NCBI RefSeq assembly: GCF_003014595.1
Contig: NZ_PYGK01000005.1
Location: forward strand, 1 to 64,000
Origin: Chitinophaga ginsengisoli
GTDB lineage: Bacteria > Bacteroidota > Bacteroidia > Chitinophagales > Chitinophagaceae
Length of the DNA stretch: 64,000 nucleotides
Reading direction: 5' to 3'
Part shown: in pieces, positions 37,480 through 46,465 of the stretch
How the letters are laid out: each line of letters opens with the position of its first letter
How positions within the stretch are numbered: position 1 is the first letter of the stretch
Notes under the pieces: generated by a model
The model's database searches: none
What the model saw: the letters and a program-made list of their open reading frames with translations, nothing else
What the model was told of the DNA's origin: nothing
Position numbers and translations under genes: made by a program

Positions 37480-38934
37480 ATGATTAAAAATTTTACACAG
37501 TTATGTATTAAGCGCTTTATTATTCCTGTCCTGATTGCAGCCGGCCACCTCACGGTGCTGGCGCAATCAGGTATTTATGGAGGAGGCCCCATTTACAAGA
37601 ACCGCAGCTACGCCATCAATGAGCTGAGAAATTCAGGATATACTTATGTAGTGGTATGGACCATTCACATTGATGCCAGCGGTAATTTTAATTTCAATGC
37701 GGAATTTCCCCTGGTGCAGAATGGCACGTATGTAGGGGGCAGTTCCTATCCCAATTTTGCAGATGACATGGCGCGGCTGAAGTCTGCGCCCACTACTATC
37801 AACAGGCTGGAGTTCTGTCTCAGCGGCTGGGGATCTTCTACCTTTGCAAACATAAAGAATCTCATTGCTTCACAGGGTACGGGCAGCAGCAGTATCCTGT
37901 ACCGTAACTTCCAGGCATTGCGGAATACCTTCCCGATGGTGGATGCCATCGGCTTTGATGATGAAAGTACATATGACGTTAGTTCAGCTACTGCATTGGC
38001 GGTAATGCTGGGCAACCTGGGTTTTAAGGTCAGCCTGGTGCCTTATACCAATTCCGGTTTCTGGACAAGCGTAGCTACCAGCACCAATAACCAGCGTGCC
38101 GGCACGATTGACAGAATAGATTTACAGTGTTATTCCGGTGGCAAAAGTAATTCTCCCTGTAACTGGAACTTCGGCACTATACCAGTATATGCCGGCCTGT
38201 GGGATGCAGAGAAGTCAACGTCACAGGTGCAAAGCCAGCTGAATACCTGGAAGAGTAGTTGCAGTGCGCGTATCAAAGGTGGTTTTATGTGGCTGTATGA
38301 TGATATTGACAACAGTGCACAAACGGCCGCTTATGCTACTGCCATCAGGAATGTATTTGGCGGTGGTACGCTCAGCACCGCTGCGGCAACATTTTACAGG
38401 GACTGTAATTACGGCGGACTGGGTATCAGTTTGCCGGCAGGTGATTACAACCTTACCAGGCTGCGTTCCTTTGGTATCAGGAACGACGATATTTCATCTG
38501 TAACAGTAAACAGCGGCTATAGTACACGCTTATACGTAGACGATAACTTTGGCGGCAATTCCCTGGCGCTTACCGCCAGCAACGACTGTCTTGTGGATGA
38601 GGGCTGGAACGATCTGGCAAGCTCCCTGATCATACGCGCAGGTACGGGCGCGAGAACTGCTGAAGAAGCAGGGCGGCAGACCAGTTTTTCTTCGGCTCCG
38701 TTAGTAAAAGGATTTATCCTTTATCCTAACCCCGCAAACAGTGAATTGATACTGGCCGCCGATGAAAATTTAACAGGCGTATTTATGCAGGTATTTGACA
38801 TGACAGGCAGGTCGGTCATGTCGTTCAGGAACACTATTAACAGGCTGGACCTGTCCAGGCTGCGGCCGGGCGTATATACCCTGGTATTTAACAGGAATGG
38901 CAGTAAAGTAACCCGCCAGTTCATAAAGCAATAA
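37480..38934 (+). CDS. GH18-like TIM-barrel protein with beta/gamma-crystallin domain and T9SS domain
   Basis: A 484-residue secreted protein. The ATG at 37480 gives a signal peptide (about 1-28); an in-frame TTG upstream is rejected. Residues about 32-295 look like a divergent TIM barrel. At the position of the GH18 motif DxxDxDxE there is DAIGFDDE (155-162), which keeps E162 and D160 but has Gly for the middle Asp. A beta/gamma-crystallin domain (about 304-390) follows, with two canonical calcium-clamp motifs, NDDISS (N335) and NDLASS (N377). The type A sorting domain (about 408-484) has LYPNPANSELIL. Activity is unproven; it may be a glycosidase on another substrate or a carbohydrate binder. 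It is cotranscribed in direction with the flanking chitinases. Confidence 0.75.
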   Translation: MIKNFTQLCIKRFIIPVLIAAGHLTVLAQSGIYGGGPIYKNRSYAINELRNSGYTYVVVWTIHIDASGNFNFNAEFPLVQNGTYVGGSSYPNFADDMARLKSAPTTINRLEFCLSGWGSSTFANIKNLIASQGTGSSSILYRNFQALRNTFPMVDAIGFDDESTYDVSSATALAVMLGNLGFKVSLVPYTNSGFWTSVATSTNNQRAGTIDRIDLQCYSGGKSNSPCNWNFGTIPVYAGLWDAEKSTSQVQSQLNTWKSSCSARIKGGFMWLYDDIDNSAQTAAYATAIRNVFGGGTLSTAAATFYRDCNYGGLGISLPAGDYNLTRLRSFGIRNDDISSVTVNSGYSTRLYVDDNFGGNSLALTASNDCLVDEGWNDLASSLIIRAGTGARTAEEAGRQTSFSSAPLVKGFILYPNPANSELILAADENLTGVFMQVFDMTGRSVMSFRNTINRLDLSRLRPGVYTLVFNRNGSKVTRQFIKQ

Positions 38935-39095
38935 CCATTTGAAATATATCCTTGTTACAAGTTCTGCTTTACACTTCTTGTACATGAGCGTATAAAGGGA
39001 AACACGTCTTTGTCCGGAGGCAATGGTGGAACTTGTAATATGGCATGCACGGTTCATGACCGGCTTATTTTTTATCCCTCAAAACATAATAGAGC

Positions 39096-40712
39096 ATGAA
39101 AACAACAAAATGGATCAAGGCGTGTCTGCTGCTGGCAGCAGGTGCGTTTATGTCCGTACAGACATTTGCCCAGTTCAAGGTAGTAGGCTATATGCCTTCC
39201 TGGTCTGGCAGTGTAAGTGCGATCCAGTACAGTAAACTGACGCACATTAACTACGCCTTCGCATTACCAACTTCTACAGGTGGCCTGCAGGCCATCGAAA
39301 ATCCTTCCAAATTATCCAGCCTCGTTAGCAGCGGTCATGCCAATGGTGTGAAAGTGCTGATAGCAGTGGGTGGTTGGAACAATGGTGATGATGGTGCATT
39401 TGAATCATTAGCTGCAAATGCATCTTATCGTACCAATTTCGTTAATACCATGATCAGTTTCGTTAATCAGTACGGACTGGATGGTGTGGACATCGACTGG
39501 GAATATCCTGATAACGGAGCTTCTGCAAACAACTACCTGGCACTGATGCAGCAGTTATCCACTGCATTGCATAACCAGGGAAAACTGCTCACAGCAGCTG
39601 TTGTTGGTACCGGTGGTGCCAGCATCCTCAACGGAGTATTCAATGTAGTTGATTACTTAAACCTCATGGCTTATGACTATAATAATTACGAACACTCTAC
39701 TTACAATTACGCATCTCAGTCACTGTCATACTGGGTTGGCAGAGGCCTGCCTAAGGCGAAAGCCATATTAGGTGTGCCTTTCTATGCCCGCCCTTCCTGG
39801 AATAGCTATGCTACATTGCTGTCACAGGGAGCCAGTCCGAATTCTGATTATTTCGGCAGCGACTACTACAACGGTATTCCTACCATCAAATCCAAAACCA
39901 ACCTGGCATTCGATCAGGGTGGTGGTATTATGATGTGGGAGTTGTCTCAGGATGTTAATAACGCTAACTCCCTGCTGAGCGCTATCTACCAGGTAAAGCT
40001 TGACCGTAGTGGAACGAATCCTCCTCCTACCGGTGGTACACTGATCCAGGCGGAAAGCTATACTTCTATGTCAGGTGTACAGACAGAAACCTGTACAGAT
40101 GAAGGTGGCGGATCTAACGTAGGCTACATCGAGACCGGCGACTGGATGGCATATGCTAACATTAACTTCCCAACTTCCGGTACTTACAAGGTGGAGTACA
40201 GGGTAGCTAGCCAGAGCACTGGTGGTCAGTTATCACTTGACCTCAATGCGGGTGCTACTGTACTGGGTTACGCGAACATCCCTGTTACCGGCGGATGGCA
40301 GACCTGGACCACGGTATCACATAACGTGAACGTTACGGCGGGTACCTATGCACTGGGTATCTATGCACAGTCAGGTGGCTGGAATATCAACTGGATCCGT
40401 ATTACAAAAGTATCTGCTGCTGCCGCTGCTACTGTAGCTGCAACAAGTCAGAATGCGCTGGCGTTTGAAAACAAAGTAGCTGAAAAAGCACCTGTATTAT
40501 ATCCAAACCCTGTAGCAACCTCACTGAACCTGAAAGGTGATTTCAATCAGCCGGGTGGCATCATTACTATTTATGACCTGACCGGTAAACAGGTGTTGAA
40601 TGCCAAAGGTGGCGTTAGCAACATTAAGGTAGATGGTCTTCCTGCCGGTACCTACCTGCTGATATATACAAAAGGTGATAAGAAAGTTACCCAGAAATTC
40701 GTGAAGGAATAA
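39096..40712 (+). CDS. secreted GH18 chitinase with CBM6 and T9SS domain
   Basis: A 538-residue enzyme. It has a signal peptide (about 1-25) and a GH18 domain (about 28-300) with the complete catalytic motif DGVDIDWE (D129, D132, D134, E136), plus VLIAVGGWNNG and NLMAYDYN substrate-cleft motifs. A CBM6 carbohydrate-binding module (about 312-442) follows, and a type A T9SS domain (about 465-538, VLYPNPVATSLNL and GTYLLIYTKGDKK). It is a short, non-processive-looking chitinase without the large cleft insertion. The CBM6 is very close to that of the next gene's product. It probably acts extracellularly with the twin-GH18 enzyme. Confidence 0.93.
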   Translation: MKTTKWIKACLLLAAGAFMSVQTFAQFKVVGYMPSWSGSVSAIQYSKLTHINYAFALPTSTGGLQAIENPSKLSSLVSSGHANGVKVLIAVGGWNNGDDGAFESLAANASYRTNFVNTMISFVNQYGLDGVDIDWEYPDNGASANNYLALMQQLSTALHNQGKLLTAAVVGTGGASILNGVFNVVDYLNLMAYDYNNYEHSTYNYASQSLSYWVGRGLPKAKAILGVPFYARPSWNSYATLLSQGASPNSDYFGSDYYNGIPTIKSKTNLAFDQGGGIMMWELSQDVNNANSLLSAIYQVKLDRSGTNPPPTGGTLIQAESYTSMSGVQTETCTDEGGGSNVGYIETGDWMAYANINFPTSGTYKVEYRVASQSTGGQLSLDLNAGATVLGYANIPVTGGWQTWTTVSHNVNVTAGTYALGIYAQSGGWNINWIRITKVSAAAAATVAATSQNALAFENKVAEKAPVLYPNPVATSLNLKGDFNQPGGIITIYDLTGKQVLNAKGGVSNIKVDGLPAGTYLLIYTKGDKKVTQKFVKE

Positions 40713-40790
40713 TATGACCCTGGCCTCCGGCGAAGCGTGTTTCCCTTTTTACACAGTCCCTTTTATTAACCATTTAAACAAAACCCTTTT

Positions 40791-41960
40791 ATGATGAGAT
40801 CACTAAAATTGTCCCTCATGTTAACCGCTGGTCTGGCGCTTGCAGGAAGCGCTGCATCTGCCCAGAACTGGCAGCTGGTCTGGCAGGACGAGTTTACGAA
40901 CAGTATAGGCCCCGATTGGGTATTCGAAACCGGTACCGGTTCCGGTGGATGGGGCAACAATGAATTAGAGTACTATCGCCCGGAAAATGCGACCATCGAG
41001 AATGGTCAGCTGGTGATCACTGCCAAACAAGAGAGCTTTGGTGGTATGAACTACACTTCTGCCCGTATGAAAACCCAGGGCAGAAAATCATGGACATACG
41101 GTAAGATAGAAGCCCGTATCGCCATACCCTCTTTCCAGGGCTCCTGGCCTGCATTCTGGATGCTGGGTAGCAACATCGGTCAGGTTGGATGGCCATCCTG
41201 CGGAGAAATAGATATCCTGGAACATGTGAACACAAATGCAGAAATAAATGGAACTGTACACTGGACAGGCACCGATGGCAACCATGCTTCCTATGGAGGT
41301 ACTACGCCGGTAGCTGTAACCGGGTATCATGTCTACAGCATTGAATGGGACGCCAATGCCATTAAATGGTTTGTAGACGGTGCACAGTACAATGTGATCA
41401 ACATTGCCAACAATGTAGGCAGCACCGAAGAGTTCCAGAGAGATTTCTTCATCCTGCTCAACTTTGCAATCGGCGGTAACTGGCCTGGCTTTACTGTGAA
41501 CAATGGCGCGCTGCCTGCCAAGATGTATGTGGACTATGTAAGAGTATATCAGAACGGCGGCGGTACTAATCCGGGCTTCTCTACCACTATCCAGGCTGAG
41601 AACTATAGCGCAATGTCCGGCGTACAGGTAGAAGCTACCACTGATGCAGGTGGCGGTTCAAATGTAGGTTATATTGAAACCGGCGACTGGATGGCTTATC
41701 CTGCTGTTACTATTCCTACTACCGGTACCTACAAGGTAGAATACCGTGTAGCCAGCCTGAATGGCGGCGGCCGTTTGTCACTGGATGTAAATGCGGGTGC
41801 AAACGTGCTTGGTTACCTGGATATTCCTTCTACAGGAGGATGGCAGAACTGGACAACCATTTCGCACAACGTTACTATCAACGCCGGTACTTACAACTTT
41901 GGCATCTTCGCCCAGTCAGGTGGATGGAACATCAACTGGTTCCGCATCACCAAATTGTAA
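40791..41960 (+). CDS. GH16 beta-glucanase with CBM6
   Basis: A 389-residue enzyme. It has a signal peptide (about 1-25, ending ASAQ) and a GH16 catalytic domain (about 27-254) with the hallmark GEIDILE (nucleophile E139, D141, acid/base E144), plus LVWQDEF and PAFWMLG motifs of laminarinase/lichenase-type members. A C-terminal CBM6 (about 265-389) follows. The likely substrate is beta-1,3- or mixed-linked glucan. Unlike its neighbours it has no T9SS sorting domain and stops right after the CBM6, so it may remain in the periplasm or leave by another route. Two consecutive ATGs are present at the start. It follows the GH18-CBM6 gene by 78 bp. Confidence 0.93.
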   Translation: MMRSLKLSLMLTAGLALAGSAASAQNWQLVWQDEFTNSIGPDWVFETGTGSGGWGNNELEYYRPENATIENGQLVITAKQESFGGMNYTSARMKTQGRKSWTYGKIEARIAIPSFQGSWPAFWMLGSNIGQVGWPSCGEIDILEHVNTNAEINGTVHWTGTDGNHASYGGTTPVAVTGYHVYSIEWDANAIKWFVDGAQYNVINIANNVGSTEEFQRDFFILLNFAIGGNWPGFTVNNGALPAKMYVDYVRVYQNGGGTNPGFSTTIQAENYSAMSGVQVEATTDAGGGSNVGYIETGDWMAYPAVTIPTTGTYKVEYRVASLNGGGRLSLDVNAGANVLGYLDIPSTGGWQNWTTISHNVTINAGTYNFGIFAQSGGWNINWFRITKL

Positions 41961-42001
41961 ACCAGATCTATTATTCAAAAAAACGTTAAACAGTTTTCCC
42001 T

Positions 42002-44080
42002 ATGAGCAAAATGTTAAAATATATCGCAGGAACGTCTCTGGCATTGCTGGCGGCTTCCGTTGTTACATATGCACAACAAAAGGAGCCTTATCGTCTGGGC
42101 ACTCCTGCAGGCCTTCTGCAGGATATCCGCTCTCAGGCTATAAAACCACATGCAAGACTGGTAAGCGCTACAGAACTCAAAATAGGCGCAGGCACTGTCC
42201 TGACAGGTAAAGTGAACATCCGTCATTCAGATGGTAAGAATATGGAAGCCGTGATAGGTGAAATTGAGAACACACCTGGTTCATCCTTCTACCTGCAGGT
42301 AAAAGACGGAGAAGTGACAGGAAACATCGTCCTGCGCAACAGTAAAAAAGGTTATAAATATTATACAGATAAAAGCGGTACCGCCTATGTGAAAGAAGTA
42401 CCATTGGATGAACTCTTATGTATTGATTATAAACAGGCACCGGATCAGGGAACAGCTGGAAGGGCAGCGTCTGCTAATGCCAGCGTACAGGCCCTGCCTG
42501 AACTGCAAAGTCTTCCGGGCGCCAATGGTGTAGTATTACTGGACTTTGATGGTCAGTATGTATCAGGTACATTATGGAACAACGGTAATCCCATCAACGC
42601 AGCGGCGTCTACGCTTACAGATGCGCAACAGCAGGAAGTGTGGGAACTGGTAAGTGAAGATTTCCGCCCCTTCAAACTGAATGTGACCAACAGCGAAGCA
42701 GTATATAACACCTATCCTGCCAACAGGAGAATGCGTTGCATCTTCACACCGACCAATACCGCAGCTCCGGGAGCTGGTGGCGTTGCATACCTTGGTTCTT
42801 TCACCTGGGGAAATGAAACACCTTGCTGGGTATTCAATGGCGGCGTGAAAGGCGCTGGTGATGCAGCTTCTCATGAAGTAGGTCATACTTTCGGTCTTTC
42901 TCATGATGGTCGTACCAACCCTGTTGAAGAGTACTATGCAGGTCAGGGCAACTGGGCACCTATTATGGGTGTAGGTTACTATGTACCAGTGGTACAATGG
43001 AGCAAAGGTGAGTATACCAATGCCAGCCAGCTGGAAGATGATCTGGCAAAAATTGCCAGCAGCGCTAACGGTATCGGTTATAGGAATGATGATGCAGGCG
43101 GTACTACCGGCGCAGCAGCCGCCCTGAACGTGATCGCTGGTGGTTCCGTAAATACTAATGGTGTGATAGAGCGTACCGGTGATGTGGATTTCTACAGCTT
43201 TACTACCAGCGGTGGTCCTGTGTCGCTGAACTTTGCAACAACTACCCGTCAGCCAAACCTGGACATCCTGGCTACACTGTATAACAGCAGTGGTGGTGTG
43301 GTGGCCAGCAGCAATCCTACAGGACTGTCTGCCTCCATCAGCGCTACACTGGGTGCAGGTACATATTACGTATCTGTAACCGGTACAGGTTATCTGAATG
43401 CGGCTAGTACCGGTTATTCCAACTATGGTTCCCTGGGTAGCTATGCTATTACCGGTTCCGTTTCTGCAACTACTGCAGCTACAGTTTACAAAGATTGTAA
43501 CTATGGTGGATATGCTGTTGGATTAACAGTTGGTAGCTATACCTTGTCACAGCTGCAGGCCAGAGGTGTCGTAAATGATGATATCTCTTCCCTGAAAGTA
43601 GCGAGTGGTTATGAAGCGATCCTTTATAAAGACGATAACTTCAGCGGTGATGCATACCTGTTCAGAGGAGACTTCTCCTGCCTGGTAGACCTGTCACTGA
43701 ATGGTGCGCCGCTGAACCTGAACGATTGGACCTCTTCTATTGTGATCCAGCCTTCGACCGCTAAAACAGCCGCACGTACTACAAGTGCATTGCAGTATAT
43801 AGAAAAGATCAATTCAGCATCTACTGAAAACAAACTGGGTACTACGCTGAACGTACTGCCGAATCCGTTTGTAAATGATGTGGTAGTGAGAACTACTGCA
43901 ACCAGCAAGGAAGGATTCCTCTACGTAAGCGTATTTGCACTGGATGGTAAAACAGTACTGCCTGCCAAACGTATTGTGAATGGTGAGAAGATTGACCTGT
44001 CAGGCGTAGCCAAAGGTGTATACCTGATCAGGATCTTCAACGGTAAGGATACTGAAATAAGGAAGATCGTTAAGCAATAA
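42002..44080 (+). CDS. secreted reprolysin-like (M12) metalloprotease with PPC and beta/gamma-crystallin domains
   Basis: A 692-residue protease. It has a signal peptide (about 1-25), a propeptide-like region (about 26-150) and a metzincin catalytic domain (about 175-365) with the zinc motif HEVGHTFGLSH (H291, E292, H295, H301). A pre-peptidase C-terminal (PPC) domain (about 375-490; GDVDFYSFTTSGG) follows, then a beta/gamma-crystallin domain (about 495-580) with calcium motifs NDDISS (N525) and NDWTSS (N574), and a type A T9SS domain (about 600-692; LNVLPNPFVND). The crystallin module resembles that of the GH18-like protein upstream. It likely digests proteins embedded in chitin-rich material. 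It starts 41 bp after the GH16 gene and ends the island. Confidence 0.92.
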   Translation: MSKMLKYIAGTSLALLAASVVTYAQQKEPYRLGTPAGLLQDIRSQAIKPHARLVSATELKIGAGTVLTGKVNIRHSDGKNMEAVIGEIENTPGSSFYLQVKDGEVTGNIVLRNSKKGYKYYTDKSGTAYVKEVPLDELLCIDYKQAPDQGTAGRAASANASVQALPELQSLPGANGVVLLDFDGQYVSGTLWNNGNPINAAASTLTDAQQQEVWELVSEDFRPFKLNVTNSEAVYNTYPANRRMRCIFTPTNTAAPGAGGVAYLGSFTWGNETPCWVFNGGVKGAGDAASHEVGHTFGLSHDGRTNPVEEYYAGQGNWAPIMGVGYYVPVVQWSKGEYTNASQLEDDLAKIASSANGIGYRNDDAGGTTGAAAALNVIAGGSVNTNGVIERTGDVDFYSFTTSGGPVSLNFATTTRQPNLDILATLYNSSGGVVASSNPTGLSASISATLGAGTYYVSVTGTGYLNAASTGYSNYGSLGSYAITGSVSATTAATVYKDCNYGGYAVGLTVGSYTLSQLQARGVVNDDISSLKVASGYEAILYKDDNFSGDAYLFRGDFSCLVDLSLNGAPLNLNDWTSSIVIQPSTAKTAARTTSALQYIEKINSASTENKLGTTLNVLPNPFVNDVVVRTTATSKEGFLYVSVFALDGKTVLPAKRIVNGEKIDLSGVAKGVYLIRIFNGKDTEIRKIVKQ

Positions 44081-44108
44081 TAAGTAACCTGCTTGCAGGG
44101 ATTGTGTA

Positions 44109-44168
44109 AAAAAGCAAAAAACAGGATTACCACCTACTAAAAGGGGTAACTCCTGTTTTTTGCTTTTT
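44109..44168. terminator. long bidirectional terminator hairpin
   Basis: AAAAAGCAAAAAACAGGA (44109-44126) is perfectly complementary to TCCTGTTTTTTGCTTTTT (44151-44168), an 18-bp stem, with further TTACC/GGTAA pairing in the loop. It closes the degradation island. Confidence 0.9.
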
Positions 44169-44372
44169 ACCTTTTCCCCTTTTCTACAGTAGCAAATACA
44201 TTCCAAATACTTTTAATTTAATTTTTTATGATAAAATAGTACATAATAAAAAGAATTGTTACTATTTTATATGTCGAAAAGATGGAGATTTAACCTTGTA
44301 ATGAAAACCCGGAGCCATTAAAACTGCCGTATAATTTGTATTGGGAAGTACGAATTATATAAACGACGTGAT

Positions 44373-44957
44373 ATGAATACACAAGATGCCGAGTTAGTAG
44401 TAAAATTAGTAGCAGATGACGTAAGCGCCTTTGATGCCCTGTACTGGAAATATCACCAGGCAGTCTATCGAAATATTTTCAAATTTATTAAGGAACCCAT
44501 TGCAACAGAAGATATTTTGCAGGAGGTCTTTGCCCGCCTGTGGGAGAAAAGAAAGGACATTAATGCCGGTCAATCAGTTGCCGGATGGTTGTTTGTGATC
44601 AGTTTTAACCTTTCGGTGGATTATACCCGGAAGAAACTGCGGGAACATACTTTTCATAAGGAATTATATAATCTGAGCATCGAAACCAGCAACTGGGAGG
44701 ACAATCCAGGTGCTTATGAAGAACAATACCGCTTACTGGAGGACGCCCTTTCCCAGCTTTCTCCCAAAAAGCAGAAGATTGTCACTTTATGTAAACTGGA
44801 AGGCAAAACATACGATGAAGTAGCAGAAGAATTAAAAATTTCGAGAAACACCGTTAAGGAACATTTATCTATAGCGATGAGCCGGATCAATGAGTACATA
44901 CAAAAGAATAAGGAACACAAATATGTGCTGTTGCTCCTCTTATTAATGAAAAATTAG
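44373..44957 (+). CDS. ECF RNA polymerase sigma factor (FecI-like)
   Basis: A 194-residue sigma-70 family factor with region 2 (about 20-90; ALYWKYHQAVYRNIFKFI, then EDILQEVFARLWEKR) and region 4 (about 125-180; LSPKKQKIVTLCKLEGKT, then VAEELKISRNTVKEHLSIAM). This is the Bacteroidota FecI-like type that pairs with a FecR anti-sigma factor and an STN-containing SusC transporter, both of which follow. It probably directs transcription of the downstream susC operon when the transporter is occupied. Upstream (44169-44372) is AT-rich with no clear promoter pair. The C-terminal leucine-rich tail (LLLLLL) is unusual but short. Confidence 0.94.
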   Translation: MNTQDAELVVKLVADDVSAFDALYWKYHQAVYRNIFKFIKEPIATEDILQEVFARLWEKRKDINAGQSVAGWLFVISFNLSVDYTRKKLREHTFHKELYNLSIETSNWEDNPGAYEEQYRLLEDALSQLSPKKQKIVTLCKLEGKTYDEVAEELKISRNTVKEHLSIAMSRINEYIQKNKEHKYVLLLLLLMKN

Positions 44958-45160
44958 TTCGTAAACCGTAATGGACCATTATAGACAGAGAATGCAAGTG
45001 CCATGAAACTAATGGCGGTGCCTTTATATAATTAAAAGTATGAAAAGACCAACCATGCTCAGCTAGACATATTATGAATAAGAATATGTAACATTTCTCG
45101 TAAACGCACCCACCCACATCCTTAGGGTCGCCGTATTTAGGATAAACAATCATCAAAATA

Positions 45161-46174
45161 GTGCAGAACAGGAAGGAATACCTCAAGCAACTGTTGCATC
45201 AAAAGGAGTGGAAACAGGAAGACCGGGATTGGCTGCTGCAGTATTTGAATGAAAACGATCTTACAGACCTGCGGGAAGTTGCGGCAGAAGCCTACGACGC
45301 AGACCTGCTCAGCGCAGAACCTGTACTCGAAAGAGAACATTCAGCGCGTATACTGGAAAAGATCCATCAGCGCATCAGCGCCCGCAGGGAACCGGAACCT
45401 GTTGTGAGAAGGATCGGCTTCAGTCACTGGAAAGTAGCTGCTGCTGCTATCATCATCCTGATTGCAGGAGCAGGGATCCTGGGCCTGCTCAGAAAACCCG
45501 TCAGGCAACTTTCAGTTACATCCGGGATGCAAAGGAAAACAGTTACGCTGCCTGATGGTTCGGTTGCCTACCTGGAGCCGGGCACTACTTTAAAGTACAC
45601 CGGCAACTATGGCAGGAAAGACCGTACTGTAACGCTTGCAGGAGAAGCACTGTTCAACGTACAAAAAGATGATAAGCACCCTTTTATCGTTGCTTCATCG
45701 CTGATAAGCACTAAAGTACTGGGCACTTCCTTTAATATGGAAGCGAGGAAAATAACAGAGGCAAAAGTAGTAGTACTGACAGGCATGGTTCAGGTTGAAG
45801 CAAAAGGAGAGAAGAATCAGGAGGATAAAGAGGTGATCCTCACAGCCAACAAAGGAGCGGTATATCACAGTAACACGCATTTGCTGGAAATGTCTGACGC
45901 CACCGACGATGCAAGGTTTTATTCGCAAAAGCAGCAGGGACGGTTTATTTATGATGGAGAAGAAATAATAAAAGTAGTAAGCGACCTGCAGAGGTATTAT
46001 AATATAGATATTAAAGTAGATGGAAGGATACAACACTGTGCATTTTACGGAGATGTAAACATTGTGGATGACCTGGAAAAGGCACTCGATCTGATCGCAG
46101 TGTCACTGAACGCCAAAATCAATAAGGATAAAAATGGAAACGGCTATATAATTGCCGGAGGTAACTGTCATTAG
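45161..46174 (+). CDS. FecR-family anti-sigma factor
   Basis: A 337-residue inner-membrane regulator. An N-terminal cytoplasmic sigma-binding domain (1-85) precedes one transmembrane helix (about 90-110, WKVAAAAIIILIAGAGI). The periplasmic FecR domain follows (about 120-225; VTLPDGSVAYLEPGTTLKY and HPFIVASSLISTKVLG), then a C-terminal DUF4974-like/secretin-type domain (about 265-337). The start is GTG: an in-frame TAA lies 18 bp upstream and no ATG lies in between. It follows the sigma gene after 203 bp that include a C-rich block near 45106-45120. It would transmit the signal from the STN domain of SusC to the sigma factor. Confidence 0.93.
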   Translation: MQNRKEYLKQLLHQKEWKQEDRDWLLQYLNENDLTDLREVAAEAYDADLLSAEPVLEREHSARILEKIHQRISARREPEPVVRRIGFSHWKVAAAAIIILIAGAGILGLLRKPVRQLSVTSGMQRKTVTLPDGSVAYLEPGTTLKYTGNYGRKDRTVTLAGEALFNVQKDDKHPFIVASSLISTKVLGTSFNMEARKITEAKVVVLTGMVQVEAKGEKNQEDKEVILTANKGAVYHSNTHLLEMSDATDDARFYSQKQQGRFIYDGEEIIKVVSDLQRYYNIDIKVDGRIQHCAFYGDVNIVDDLEKALDLIAVSLNAKINKDKNGNGYIIAGGNCH

Positions 46175-46233
46175 ACAAAAAGACACAATTAGCAGTTAAC
46201 CTACCTGATGCCTTAATTAGTATAAATGTACTG

Positions 46234-46353
46234 AGCATACCCAAAGTATGCTAGCCAGCTTGTTTTATAAATATTGCACACAACCAAACTAAATCGCATT
46301 ATGACGACCCAGGAACGAACGCCATCAGGTTAACTATATCCTATAAAGTTAAC
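46234..46353. promoter_or_regulatory. two short inverted repeats upstream of susC
   Basis: AGCATAC-ccaaa-GTATGCT (46234-46252) and GTTAACT-n11-AGTTAAC (46329-46353) lie in the 290-bp gap between the fecR-like gene and susC. The first can form a hairpin 57 bp after the fecR-like stop. Either could be an operator or attenuator; no T-run is present. Nothing else stands out in the gap. Confidence 0.35.
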
Positions 46354-46465
46354 TCAGTAAACTAAACATGCACTGCACCGCAGCAGGTGCCCTATTGCCC
46401 TGGTCCCTCAAGGATCGGTAATGGGAATGCTATTTCCCGAATTGAACCAAAATCAAATCATAACG

